From assembly GCA_902702965.1 (NCBI GenBank), contig CACRXP010000415.1, positions 476,628 through 540,627 of the forward strand: a DNA stretch of 64,000 nt. The letters are read 5' to 3'. Made by a program: the position numbers and the translations under genes. Shown one piece after another: positions 10,476 to 20,340 of this stretch (position 1 is its first letter; each line of letters starts with the position of its first letter). The stretch comes from Spirometra erinaceieuropaei (lineage: Eukaryota; Platyhelminthes; Cestoda; Diphyllobothriidea; Diphyllobothriidae). A model generated the notes under the pieces. That model did no database searches. It was not told the DNA's origin and saw only the letters and a program-made list of their open reading frames with translations.

Positions 10476-10505
10476 CTGATGATGGGTTCGAGCAGGAGTC
10501 CGAAA
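10476..10505 (+). ncRNA. hammerhead ribozyme-like motif (plus arm, pair 3)
   Basis: CTGATGA (10476-10482), stem II GGGTTC/GAGTCC and GAAA (10502-10505) are present. The base after GAAA is T instead of C, which weakens the first pair of stem III. AATAAA follows at about 10516. Confidence 0.6.
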
Positions 10506-10555
10506 TGTCGCGCGAATAAAGCTCTTATCCCAGAGACTGTGGCTCCCTCTTCATT

Positions 10556-10645
10556 ACCGATAATGCCTGCCGAACTCCAACCTAGCCTCTTTGTTAGTCT
10601 AACGCATCTACCATGTGGTCCGTTTTCGAGGCCTCGTGTGGCTGC
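10556..10645. repeat. repeat X, copy 3 (cut by gap)
   Basis: ACCGATAATGCCTGCCGAAC through CGTTTTCGAGGCCTCGTGTG, running into the assembly gap. It closely matches copy 2. Confidence 0.65.
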
Positions 10646-11194
10646 NNNNNNNNNNNNNNNNNNNNNNNNNNNNNNNNNNNNNNNNNNNNNNNNNNNNNNN
10701 NNNNNNNNNNNNNNNNNNNNNNNNNNNNNNNNNNNNNNNNNNNNNNNNNNNNNNNNNNNNNNNNNNNNNNNNNNNNNNNNNNNNNNNNNNNNNNNNNNNN
10801 NNNNNNNNNNNNNNNNNNNNNNNNNNNNNNNNNNNNNNNNNNNNNNNNNNNNNNNNNNNNNNNNNNNNNNNNNNNNNNNNNNNNNNNNNNNNNNNNNNNN
10901 NNNNNNNNNNNNNNNNNNNNNNNNNNNNNNNNNNNNNNNNNNNNNNNNNNNNNNNNNNNNNNNNNNNNNNNNNNNNNNNNNNNNNNNNNNNNNNNNNNNN
11001 NNNNNNNNNNNNNNNNNNNNNNNNNNNNNNNNNNNNNNNNNNNNNNNNNNNNNNNNNNNNNNNNNNNNNNNNNNNNNNNNNNNNNNNNNNNNNNNNNNNN
11101 NNNNNNNNNNNNNNNNNNNNNNNNNNNNNNNNNNNNNNNNNNNNNNNNNNNNNNNNNNNNNNNNNNNNNNNNNNNNNNNNNNNNNNNNNNNNNN
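10646..11194. other. assembly gap (549 N)
   Basis: Unresolved bases directly after a duplicated repeat, a usual place for assembly failure. Any apparent open frame crossing it is an artefact. Confidence 0.99.
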
Positions 11195-13635
11195 GAGACT
11201 CCGCAATGCTGGCTCCGCACTCATGGAGATGGGCCCTGAATATTACAAAAAGAGCTGCTAGTAAGTAAAAAGGCCGGCACCTACTTATGCCAGACTGTCG
11301 TTATTGTTTCGAACGAATACTAACCCTGGTCAACTCGATGTCCAAAGTCAGACTTAAAGATATTTTAATATCCATGCTGCAATTTATGCTTTGTGAATTG
11401 AAAGCTGACTGAGAAGCGTAATAAATTGAGAACGCTGGGAGAAATTGTTGTGGACAGTTAGAGTAAATGGGGTGAATTTGTGTTAGCCAAGACTATCTGG
11501 CCTTATAATGCATTTGAAGGCAACTTAAGTGAAATTCGCAGTGAAGCAAAAAAAAACATTTTATTCATGGGATCGTAATGAAAATGCGTAGACAGACACC
11601 CCGCTTATTAACAGACGCGGTACAGTTACGAATTGACCCAATTAATGGGCAGTCTGAATTGACAGTTTGATTAATGCTGCCAAGATAAACGTGAGTTAAA
11701 TAAATACAGTAGGGAAACAGGCGTGCGTAATTAAAGCGCTTGACACGAGATGGTTTTGAATCACTTATGCCCATCCGTTTAGAAACGAGTAACTGCTCGA
11801 TGTAGTTAATGCCACAGGTGTACCCACATGAAGTAATTTATACATATTCCGTTTTCTGTCGAAGGACATCTCGTTATCACCTAAAAGGTAGTAATTTGAT
11901 TTGGTGCTAAAAACTGAAACCGTCAAAGGTTTTGGTCCGCAGGTGACGCAAATACCTCTATAAACCGAACAACACTCGGACCGGGCTCTGGTTATAGTTG
12001 ACAGAGTGCACCAGAATCAAAAAGATGAAGGGGTCTCTTGAAATGGAAGTGTATTTTCCTACTGATTTCAAAGAAACCAAGTTTCCCGTCGTCCCTGTGT
12101 ATTTAACTGTGTTTACTACGGTGATGACTAATTATTGGTGAAGAGACAACTACGCGATGAGCACTTGCACGACACAGCGACCCTGGGTATGTAAATCTAA
12201 ATAATACAAGTATCAATAGGGTTCGCACTGTCAGCGTTCGGATCTCTCCACGCACATAAACTACCCGTCGTGGACTTTACGCTCCCACTGGTCGGCGTGT
12301 GTCGCAGGGAGAAACATGCAACGATTAGTAGATGATGTTTCTACAGTGCATTTGTCGGACTGTCACTTCAGGTCGGCGGGTTAAACCGGTATTTAGAGAT
12401 TTCTGAAGCTGAACGAAATTCTTTCCCCCGGGCGGTCGGCTCCTCTATCGCCAACGCTTTGGTTGTCCGATTCTGTTTTTGACGGTCTTGCGTGAGCACC
12501 CATTTGCCGTAAATAGGTCGCAGACAAATCCCGACCCTGCCACATTGCATTCCATCTCGCCACCATTTGCTTTCCCCTCTTCTGCGCAGTTAACTCAACT
12601 GCATTTTTATGATAACGGATGGAAATTTTCAGTCCGTCTCTTCAGTTATTTTCGTTTGCCGTTCGCTCATTTTTGTGTCGTCACCTGCATGGATATTATG
12701 GAGGAAATGCAGGGCGAAAAACGGAACGCCGTATTCCATCACACTATCGGTAGGACATATAATTCTGCTCAAATAGCAGTCATCTAAGCCACACTTCTGT
12801 CTTTGTACTACATATTACTCATACGCCGAAGGGAAGCCACAAACATTTCTCAGCAACTTTGGCTACAAGTCGAATTTTCATTAATCTGTAAGAATGTCGC
12901 CTTTTATGACCGCTGTAGTTTAGTTATTATCCGAACGGGCAGCGATACAGAGTTCAGAGGACGTTCGCTGCCAATTAGAGTCCACTGTCGTGCAGCTAAC
13001 GAAAGTCCTAACAAGTTGTTGAAGCCCCTTTACTGTATTTTATTAGTTAAGATGAGCCTTCACTGCTTTTATTGACTTTACTCACTACAATTTGGATTTT
13101 ATATTTGGTGATGTTTTATAGGCATGAGCCGAGTGACCTGAAGACTGTAAGAGGTGCTTACCGGTACATGAGTTATTATTTATCATTCAGAAGGTGTTAA
13201 GACTAACTGTTTTGAAGACCCCGTGAGAGCGATCGTATGCGCCTTTTACATAAATGAACAGTCATCCTGGAAATCCATACATAGGTTTTAAAACTTCATG
13301 TACGCTTACATAAAGTACCTTATTTCAGAAGGCCACCTAAGACTACTTACAAAATGTGCAAAGGTAAAAGAACCAGTCTGTGATATCCACTTATTGATTG
13401 TACCTGTTTGAAGGCGCTTTGGATATTTGTTTTTCCTAACAGTGTATGTAGAGGCTGGAAAATGACGATTATGCTACTCCTTGATGCTTCATACATCTGA
13501 CTCCTTCAACGGGCTCGTTAAAGGGTCCTAGTACTTTAGCGAATGCGTCTTTCCTCATTTCCATATCGTCATGGTAACGGTTCACAGGTGTTTTGTAATT
13601 TTGCCGTTACGCATAAGTTCCATACTTATGCACAG
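11195..13635. other. no gene seen
   Basis: AT-leaning sequence with only short random open frames, probably intergenic or intronic to the gene whose exon begins at 13636. Confidence 0.3.
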
Positions 13636-13870
13636 CAAGGTATTGTGCAAAGTTGACGATCCGAAAATTGAAAAAGAGCTTTTGCAGTGTTTAAAAGCGT
13701 TAAGTTGCCTACTAAATTCGTTAAGGAAGATGGCCTATTCTGCTTCTAGTTCATACCATTTTCAAGAGGTGCGTCGACGACTCATCCGTCTTATTGGACG
13801 ACCAGCAATTAGAATTAACGACCACGCGGCAATGAAGGAATTGCAAATGGCGTTAGAAAAGGAAGCCGAG
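13636..13870 (+). CDS. coding exon, unrecognised gene (exon A)
   Basis: A likely acceptor, TTATGCACAG, precedes 13636, and a good donor, GAG|GTAAGC, follows 13870. The frame (AAG GTA TTG..., in frame from 13637) reads a helical, charged sequence with an acidic end, ...LQMALEKEAE, ending in phase 0. I do not recognise the family. The next compatible exon on the same strand is 17214-17456, which also starts in phase 0 and continues the acidic coiled-coil pattern (EEAEAHERRLAEVENKR), which supports joining them. The true 5' start is not identified. Confidence 0.5.
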
Positions 13871-14187
13871 GTAAGCAGATAAGGCTAATAATAATACATT
13901 TAATATGCCTATGAGTATGCCCAACCGACGGTAGCTAATTAGCCAGAAATGGTCTGCTAAGTCTCCTTGTAGTTGTCGAAACTCAACTTTCCGCCAACAA
14001 TTATCACAATGCGACTACCTGTGTGGGCCGCGCTTGAGATGCGCGGTGCAAAACGATGAGTATGTTGCGTAATTTCACAGGTGAACAACCTTTGGTGCGT
14101 TTACCGAATGGATTACAAGACCCGCTCCTTCCGTTTCATTTTTCGGTTCAACGTAGAGCCGTCGCAAATAGTCGCAAAGTGACTAGT

Positions 14188-14217
14188 AATATATATATAT
14201 ATATGTGGGGGGGGGGA
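14188..14217. repeat. (AT)n followed by a G run
   Basis: Seven to eight AT units (to about 14204) and then GTGGGGGGGGGG. Simple sequence. Confidence 0.8.
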
Positions 14218-14270
14218 GACGACAGAGTCTGGGAGGGGGGTAGGTTGATACAGCACTGTTTCGGGCTTGT

Positions 14271-14440
14271 TTGCCTTCATTCAGCCAATCATAACCCTGA
14301 CCACCAGCTGGTACCGAAAACACAAACATGCGCACAGACGCACCTGGCGCAGCTGGTCCACCACTGGGGTCTACCAGATGGGTCATACGCACTTCATCAA
14401 ACCAAAGTTCATCAGTGCCTCGCCACCTGCCATTCTATGG
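14271..14440. repeat. dispersed repeat, copy 2 (pairs with 3164-3330)
   Basis: Same orientation as 3164-3330. It shares CCTGACCACCAGCTGG, GGCGCAGCTGGTCCACCAC and CGCCACCTGCCATTCT. It diverges from the other copy outside about 14265-14442, giving an estimate of element size. Confidence 0.7.
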
Positions 14441-14589
14441 GTGCCGACAAAAGCGAAAGAGACTGGAATGACAATCTCTGGACTATAAGTCGCTGTCAGC
14501 CAGCCTTACCCAAAGCCAGGTTTTGGCGTACCTGAGCCTCGAACGTTCGTCATTGAGTGACAGAACGTTATTGAGTCCAAAGTTGTACT

Positions 14590-14720
14590 GTAGGTGGCAT
14601 ATCTCTTAAAATTTTAACTGGAATACTGAAATTTTTTTGAGAGGAAAAAGAATTTTCTTGGCGAATTCTGAATGTCGATTATCGTGAGACATGATCATAA
14701 GATAACTTATTTGCGACAGT
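14590..14720. repeat. AT-rich dispersed repeat, partial copy
   Basis: AACTGGAATACTGAAATTTTTTTGAGAG followed by AAAAAGAATTTTCTTGG and GATTATCGTGAGACATGATC parallels 6920-7010, but the match is short and weaker than that between 6890-7170 and 63660-63920. Confidence 0.35.
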
Positions 14721-15775
14721 GTGGTGGCTTTTTAACGCGTTTTTTCCGATCCCCTTCAAGAACCCACACCGGGCAAACAATGACTGTTAATTATTGTGCG
14801 TTTTTCATTAATTTTTACTGCCCCTAAGAACTAAAGTATATATATGTTAGAAAACGTGTACAAAGAATACATTTCTACTGCTCTTTATAGCAATGATCAA
14901 GTATTCTTTAAATTTTATGCTCAAAGTGGAACATGCTATAGGATTAAAAATACTTTTCCAAATCCCACATAATTTAAAACCAGCTCTGCAGTTGCATATT
15001 CGTTTCGGAGTTTAAAACACATGCTACTACAACTTTTATGCACGGAAAATCACACACACACCTCAATGCTACTGGGAAAGTGCCATATGGGACTCATGAA
15101 ATCCTACAATGGATATATACTATGTTGCATAATTCATAATGTGTGCAAAGCAATATGCGAATACTACGCCGTTTGGACAGACATTTGGCGGTCTTAATAA
15201 ACCTATTTTAAGACTAAAGATACGCTTTCTTTGTGCATAGCATTTAAAGAAGAGGTAAATTAGCAGTCAAATTAGTATAAGAAGGGATAGTTTGGGCGCA
15301 ATTTCCATAATACATATTAAGGTTTATAAAGCATCGAAAATCATTGGAAGCATACCAGTTTGCAATTGCTGTTTATTGACTGTGACTGCTGCAGGCGATC
15401 AAAAGAAAGTACATTCAGAAACCGGCGTTCGTTTGCGACAGAAATGTCTTCTGACTATGTCGTACGATAATCAGTATTACAAACCGTAACATTTGAAGAC
15501 AACTGCTATCCAAAGTTCTTCATACGTAAGTGCCTCAGGATGCCTCATTATGAGTGGTCAAACGGGGAAATGTCTAAATTCTTAGCTCACAATCTCTTAT
15601 GTGAAGGACTCTTCAGAGGCGACGGCAAGAATCCTTAAGCCTTTCGGGAATGGCGCGGATCGTGAAGTAGAATGAACAATCAGATACGAGTCATAAAACC
15701 CAAAGATCCGCTGCTAGCATAATCAACGGTGGTCTATAGCATAACATGCCAAAATCGAAATGCCAGGTTTGTTGG
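14721..15775. other. no gene seen
   Basis: AT-rich, no recognised exon or repeat. Confidence 0.3.
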
Positions 15776-16010
15776 TGAAACTTGCGAACGCCTTGGCACA
15801 AACAACAACTTGCAATCGCAGGGATAAGCTGTCTGTGGCCTATGTTCACATACAGCAGCTGAACCACAGTATCGACTTTGAGAAAGCAAGAGTAGTCGGC
15901 TGGGCCAGGGAGAAGTAGACCAGATTGATGCTCGAAAGTTGGTCCTTGATTGCCACCGTTAACCGGGCTATAGACCTGCGCCTCGCCTACCAGGCGCTAC
16001 GCACGAGACT
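15776..16010 (+). pseudogene. Penelope-like element C-terminal fragment (GIY-YIG end), decayed
   Basis: Read from 15781, the frame gives a sequence with the motifs RRDKLSVAYVH, LNHSIDFEKARVVG, one stop at 15916-15918, then LESWSLIATVNRAIDL and LAYQALRTRL. Motif order (RRxDPLS, NHxFNFxxxxVV, ExW, INRxIDL, YxxLR) matches the C-terminal end of the Penelope GIY-YIG domain and the following tail. The first catalytic half of the domain is missing or too decayed to see. This copy differs from the one at 56620-56982 and keeps more of the tail. Frame-open sequence continues to about 16320 but is not diagnostic. Confidence 0.6.
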
Positions 16011-17213
16011 GGGATCAGATCGGACGGGGCCAGTAGCGGAGGCACGCACGTGGAGCCGGAGTTCACGCGACCAGCATCGACCGCTGCCCCACCGAGGCGC
16101 CTGCGAAGTTGAAAACAAGTCGCGCGAACTCCAACGACTGATCGGTCCGCCGACTGACGTCGGGAGGGCCAAAAAGCAGACTGATTTGGACACAGATACG
16201 CCGGTCACAAAGGGACAAAGGTCATGCGAGCCCGCCAGCGGTCAATCCCAGATAAGGTCAAAACCGGCCAGCAGCATTGGGGTGGGTCAAAGTTCGTGCC
16301 AGGGGCACTTTGTGAGATAATGACTGCTCGGACTGTAGATGCACAAAAATATAAAGTGGAAACACAGTCGAGTCTCTTCGGAAATCGTGGTCATTTAGGG
16401 AAAGTAAAATGTGGACTTCCCTGTCATGATATTCGCGCGCAGAGGTCTTTACAACTGAGTTTAAATTACAACTAAAAATTGTATGTCTTATGGAGGAAGT
16501 CATTCTTTAAGGTATTTAAACAGTGCGCATTTTCAGGGAATCGAATGTGCATTGAAATTACTAATTCCTTAGAAAATCTCTCTTACTTTCCAAACATTAA
16601 TCTTGAACTTACTTCACTGAGAAAACAAGCAAACAGTCCGACCGATTCTATGCGCATGCCTTAAGTTAAATCTAGTGTTCAGGCAGGTTTGTAAATACTT
16701 ATGGATGGTTGGCGGCTTTTTAGGGAGCAGTTCTGCCACGGCTCGAAAAATCCAAAACTAGGGAGTTTTCTGTCCTTAACTCTCGCCCAGCTGTAATAAG
16801 AGATAAGTACGTCCCTAGGGATAGAGGGAGACACGTGTCCGAACTAGAGTTCAACTCATTAACTGCAGACTTGAAAATGTCAGGTGGAAAAGATGAAAGT
16901 TAGGAGAAAATAGTAGCAGGTATGAACGAAAGTTTTTCATACTATCAGCTAAGGCTGGACACTTGATGCGCAACTGGCTAATCACCCACTGTTTTTCAAC
17001 TTCTGTGCTTAAAGAATTCCCCTGTCGTTAATTTTTCACATAAACTACTCCATGTTGACAAGAGGCAAATGGTTGAACTTAACTCTTGACATACTTCTAT
17101 CATCATGTTCATTGTGATATGCTCTAGCCTCAAGTTCGCACTATATACGAAATGAACCGTGACGGGATAAAGACACTTCTCATAGACTCTGTAACATTAT
17201 CTTTATTTCGTAG
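16011..17213. other. no gene seen
   Basis: A GC-rich open stretch to about 16320 may be the tail of the preceding Penelope fragment. The rest is AT-rich and probably intronic to the gene with exons A and B. Confidence 0.35.
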
Positions 17214-17456
17214 GAGGAGGCAGAAGCCCACGAACGCCGACTTGCTGAGGTGGAAAACAAAAGGATTCAAGCTTTGATATTGACAGGGGTCCTAGACACC
17301 TCTGCACTCAAAGGACAGGAGTTTACGGAGGCTGATCGCAGTGACCAGCCTGCCGGTTCCTCTGTCACCATCAAGTCCCGCAGTGAGGATGAGAGTCATC
17401 TTGATTTCCGGCGGTACACGAGGAATCCAACAGCAGCAAAATATAACGTCCTGCAT
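17214..17456 (+). CDS. coding exon, unrecognised gene (exon B, coiled-coil)
   Basis: A strong polypyrimidine/acceptor (ATCTTTATTTCGTAG) precedes 17214. The exon starts in phase 0 with EEAEAHERRLAEVENKR and continues IQALILTGVLDTSALKG into a Ser/Asp-rich stretch. A possible donor, CAT|GTAAAG, follows 17456, giving 81 codons in phase 0. If it is not used, the frame ends at a TGA at 17469-17471 and this is the last exon. The charged heptad-like start suggests a coiled coil. No family recognised. Confidence 0.5.
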
Positions 17457-18216
17457 GTAAAGCCGCGTTGACTGTTTTATTCTGCCTCCCCCGGAATCGT
17501 TTTGTTGGTGTTCTTATTGAAGTTTCAAATTTATGTTGTCGAGTTCAGTGAATCTATTCGTTTGGAAAAGTTTGCTGTCAGTTGACTGCTACCTTTACAC
17601 CTGGCGGTGAGGTTTAACCGCAGATAAGGTTAAGTGAAAGACCTTTTATCAAACAAATCAAACATTTAATTTACAACCTGCTGCAAAAGATACACCCTGA
17701 AGTGCATCCCACGTTTATAAAATTAAGGTATGTGGTCCCCTGACTGGCAGGTAATAAGTAACTGCTACTTAAACTTGGGAACTAATTATGTACAAAGGTG
17801 TGGCGAGGACAAATTTCTAAGACAACCCAGTTTTGGCGTTCGGGAAGAAGGACGTCAGTGATGCGACAAACCTACAAAACTGAGCAATGAGCTCACGCAT
17901 AGCTAAATAATGATTAAGAGGAGAGGTGGACAGTTTTTTGAGCTCCGAACAGTTACAGCCAAAAGTTTAACGTCAGCTATGTCTACAATGACTGAGGAGG
18001 ATTGAAACGATAAGCCTCAAGAGCAAAACCACTCCTCGCGAATTGAACAAAGAATTCACTAAAGTTCCGCAAAATCGAGCCAATTAATTCTTGTAGTCAG
18101 TAAAAAAGGCCTATATTGCAGAATCTAAAAATATGGACACTAATAGCGTGATTGGGATTTTCATTTGGAGCTTATTTACCGTTTTAAGAAACCATACTCA
18201 ACTTTAGGCTGCGGTG
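17457..18216. other. no gene seen
   Basis: AT-rich, probably intronic if exons B and C belong to one gene. Confidence 0.3.
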
Positions 18217-18360
18217 GATCAAGACGTGGAGGTGGTCCTTGGACCTTCGGTATTCGGTCTACGTCGTTGGCGAAGGGAATGGGTTGAGCTTTCCAGATCT
18301 GCAGCTGCGGATCGTCACGCGTGGCGAAGTACATTTCGAGACATCATCGAGGCCGGCTAG
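18217..18360 (+). pseudogene. LINE2 C-terminal coding fragment
   Basis: Frame 18217-18360 is open for 47 codons and ends at a natural TAG. It contains QDVEVVLGPSVFGLRRW and ends DRHAWR...RDIIEAG. This is the C-terminus of the second LINE family, also seen in decayed form on the minus strand at about 33060-33160 and 41640-41775. It is the best preserved copy of this part in the window and shows where the protein stops. Its 5' side is cut sharply, as in a 5'-truncated insertion, and it lies inside a possible host intron. Confidence 0.7.
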
Positions 18361-18889
18361 ATCAGGCATGATCGCAGCCGTATCAAGTACAAGTCAGGCT
18401 GCGGAGAGTTAAGACCTGAACCCAGGTCCAGTTGGTTATCGAGAATTCTTAACTCAGAGCCCCCAGTTGAGCCATGTATTCAAGGCCGATCAGCTGTTGA
18501 ATTGCAGCTCTATCAAGTTGAATGCGCCTTCTATTTATACCCTAAATTGTCCCTGGTTTTGATTGCTTCCCATTGCATCGGATGGGATCGGGCCACTGAC
18601 ATAATTGACAAAGTTTTTGATTCAAATGTATGACAACCGACTTCAGGAAGGTTTAACTCCCAGGTGTTCGAGTCGTAGCTGACTGATGAGAGCAGATGGA
18701 CAGAAAGTGATCACTTTAGTCTTTTTCGCTTTTCTTGGAATTTCATCGGCTTAGTTAAATCTACGATCCGTAGTACTGTTATCGAAGTCTCTTTCATAAT
18801 TCAATAAAAGATGGAACAACTTTAAAAATGAACCATGAACCCCCTATTAGAAGTCTTTGGCAGATAATTAAATAGGTCTTTTGAAAGAG
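18361..18889. other. probable LINE2 3' untranslated sequence, then unassigned
   Basis: The bases after the LINE2 stop codon should be its 3' untranslated region. No second copy in the window fixes where it ends. Confidence 0.35.
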
Positions 18890-19065
18890 GTAGAATAAAT
18901 CTGGTCTGGTCTGATTATTGCTGGCCAGGAATTTCTGACACCTTCAGGATTTGAACTAGAACTAATAACTATGGAAGCCCCGAATTGTAGTTGCTTGGCC
19001 CTGGGGTACGAGTCTCCACGTTGCTGACGGCGCCCGCGATTATATTAAGCGAGAAATAGAAATCA
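18890..19065 (-). mobile_element. tRNA-like SINE remnant
   Basis: On the minus strand the sequence contains a B-box-like GTTCAAATCC (about 18950-18965) and, about 45 bases upstream, a GGCCAAGCAACTAC stretch resembling a decayed A box. GGTGTCAGAAATTCCTGGCC follows. Spacing and order fit a tRNA-derived SINE. The remnant is decayed and there is no second good copy in this window, so the call is tentative. Confidence 0.4.
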
Positions 19066-19904
19066 TAGCTGTGGCCATTCCTGCATGCTTTTAGTAAGCC
19101 AGGGTTAGCTGGACAGGATGTACAAGGATGCCGGGCCTAAAATTGCCTAAGCAATTTTCTGCCGACTCGAAATGCGGAGGAAGCCCCTCGCCGAAGGCCA
19201 AACGAGTGAATTTTTTGGATCGGTATTAAGCGGTGCCAACCAACGTCATACCTTAAAGGGCACTTTGTGTACTAGCACCGTTGTCTTGGTAACTACAAGG
19301 AGTTATTTTCTGTACGTCTGAGCGGCTGTTGAAGTGTTCAACGTCTCCTTAATTTTAGAAAGTGGGCTGGACAAGGAAACGTTCTAAGTAATTAAGCTAT
19401 CGTGCAGCAGAATAAATAATATATTGGTTTGAGTCGCCTTATAAAAAGGCTGTCTATGCGAATGGAGAAAAAACAAGTTTTCACAGGGAAGAAAATCGCC
19501 GGTGGTGAGGTTAATTTATTTGGGGAAACTTCGAGTAGTAGACTGGCTTTTGGGTTTTATGTTCAACAGCAGTATAACGTGTTTTGTATTAAGCGATCGC
19601 CCGACTGGTTCTGGGTACGTCGCGAAACGAATTCGGAATCCACTTGGTCATAAAAAATGCATCTCCTTCAAACATATCTAAAACGGTGGTGAATAACGCA
19701 ATGTTAGTCGCTTAATTAATCCCTATGCGTTTGCTAGGCGCGTACATTACTTTATTCGTCTGCGCATACGATTTGTTAAGAGGCAGGTCAATGGGAATGA
19801 TTTCCGGTTGGGGGTTTTCTGGTTTTGGAATTATATCTGGTGTTCCGCGAGCTAAAGAAGCCTGCGAGACAATAATATAGGCCAATAAGCAGTGCACTTG
19901 TATC
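19066..19904. other. no gene seen
   Basis: Open frames at 19429-19653 (+) and 19712-19990 (-) have no recognisable content. Confidence 0.3.
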
Positions 19905-20110
19905 ATCGGACATTTCGACCGTCGCTGCCGACGATGTCCATCATGTGTCCCAGAGAATGGTGGGCTCGTGGACGGTGACTTGTACTGCATCTATCGCGCC
20001 CCTCCTCTTCCTCCACCTGGACCCGGTGTCATGACAGTCAAGAAGCCGAAGGCGGGAGAGAACACCGGTGGCGGGAGACTGGGCCTAGGAGTGTTACCAC
20101 ATCCCCTCTC
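19905..20110 (-). mobile_element. LINE1 3'-tail copy (5'-truncated)
   Basis: Starts GACCGTCGCTGCCGACGATG, the shared terminal sequence, and runs through GTCCATCATGTG, TGGACCCGGTGTCATGAC and GTCAAGAAGCCGAAGGCGGG. Strand is LINE1 sense. It forms an inverted pair with 20185-20340. Confidence 0.7.
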
Positions 20111-20184
20111 CCCGATATAGGGCAATTGTCATGGGTGCGCAAGCCAATAACGCGTGCCGGACACTGATCTGGCACTCACCTGAG

Positions 20185-20340
20185 GTCTTTCTGACTCTCT
20201 CTTGACACCGGGCTCAGGTGGGGGAGTAGGAGAGAGTGCGGTAGGTGCTTCGCAAGTCGACGTGCCTGATTCACCTTGCTGTGGAGCACACGGTGGACAT
20301 CGTTGGATGCGACGGCCGAACAGTCAGTAGGAGAAGACGC
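20185..20340 (+). mobile_element. LINE1 3'-tail copy, opposite orientation
   Basis: The reverse complement reads the family words GACGTCCACCGTGTGCTCCAC-like to the shared end. On the plus strand it appears as GTGGAGCACACGGTGGACAT followed by CGACGGCCGAAC. It is truncated at ACCGGGCTCAGGTGGGGGAG. Two tail copies facing each other within 80 bases could form a hairpin in RNA. Confidence 0.7.

Larger units (their letters stand above)
10125..10556. mobile_element. inverted pair of Penelope-type terminal repeats, pair 3
   Basis: Nearly the same as pair 2: minus arm about 10125-10290, plus arm about 10398-10556, with the spacer in the same orientation (TTTGGTGTGATGACTGTTTG, GACATTCGCGTCGTTAG). It is followed by repeat X and then by the assembly gap, which may hide the rest of the duplication. 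Confidence 0.8.

Noticed and set aside
10410..11261. Long open frames of over 200 codons across 10410-11268 on both strands
   Set aside because: They run through the 549-base N gap. The readable ends are Penelope repeat and repeat X, so the frames are artefacts.
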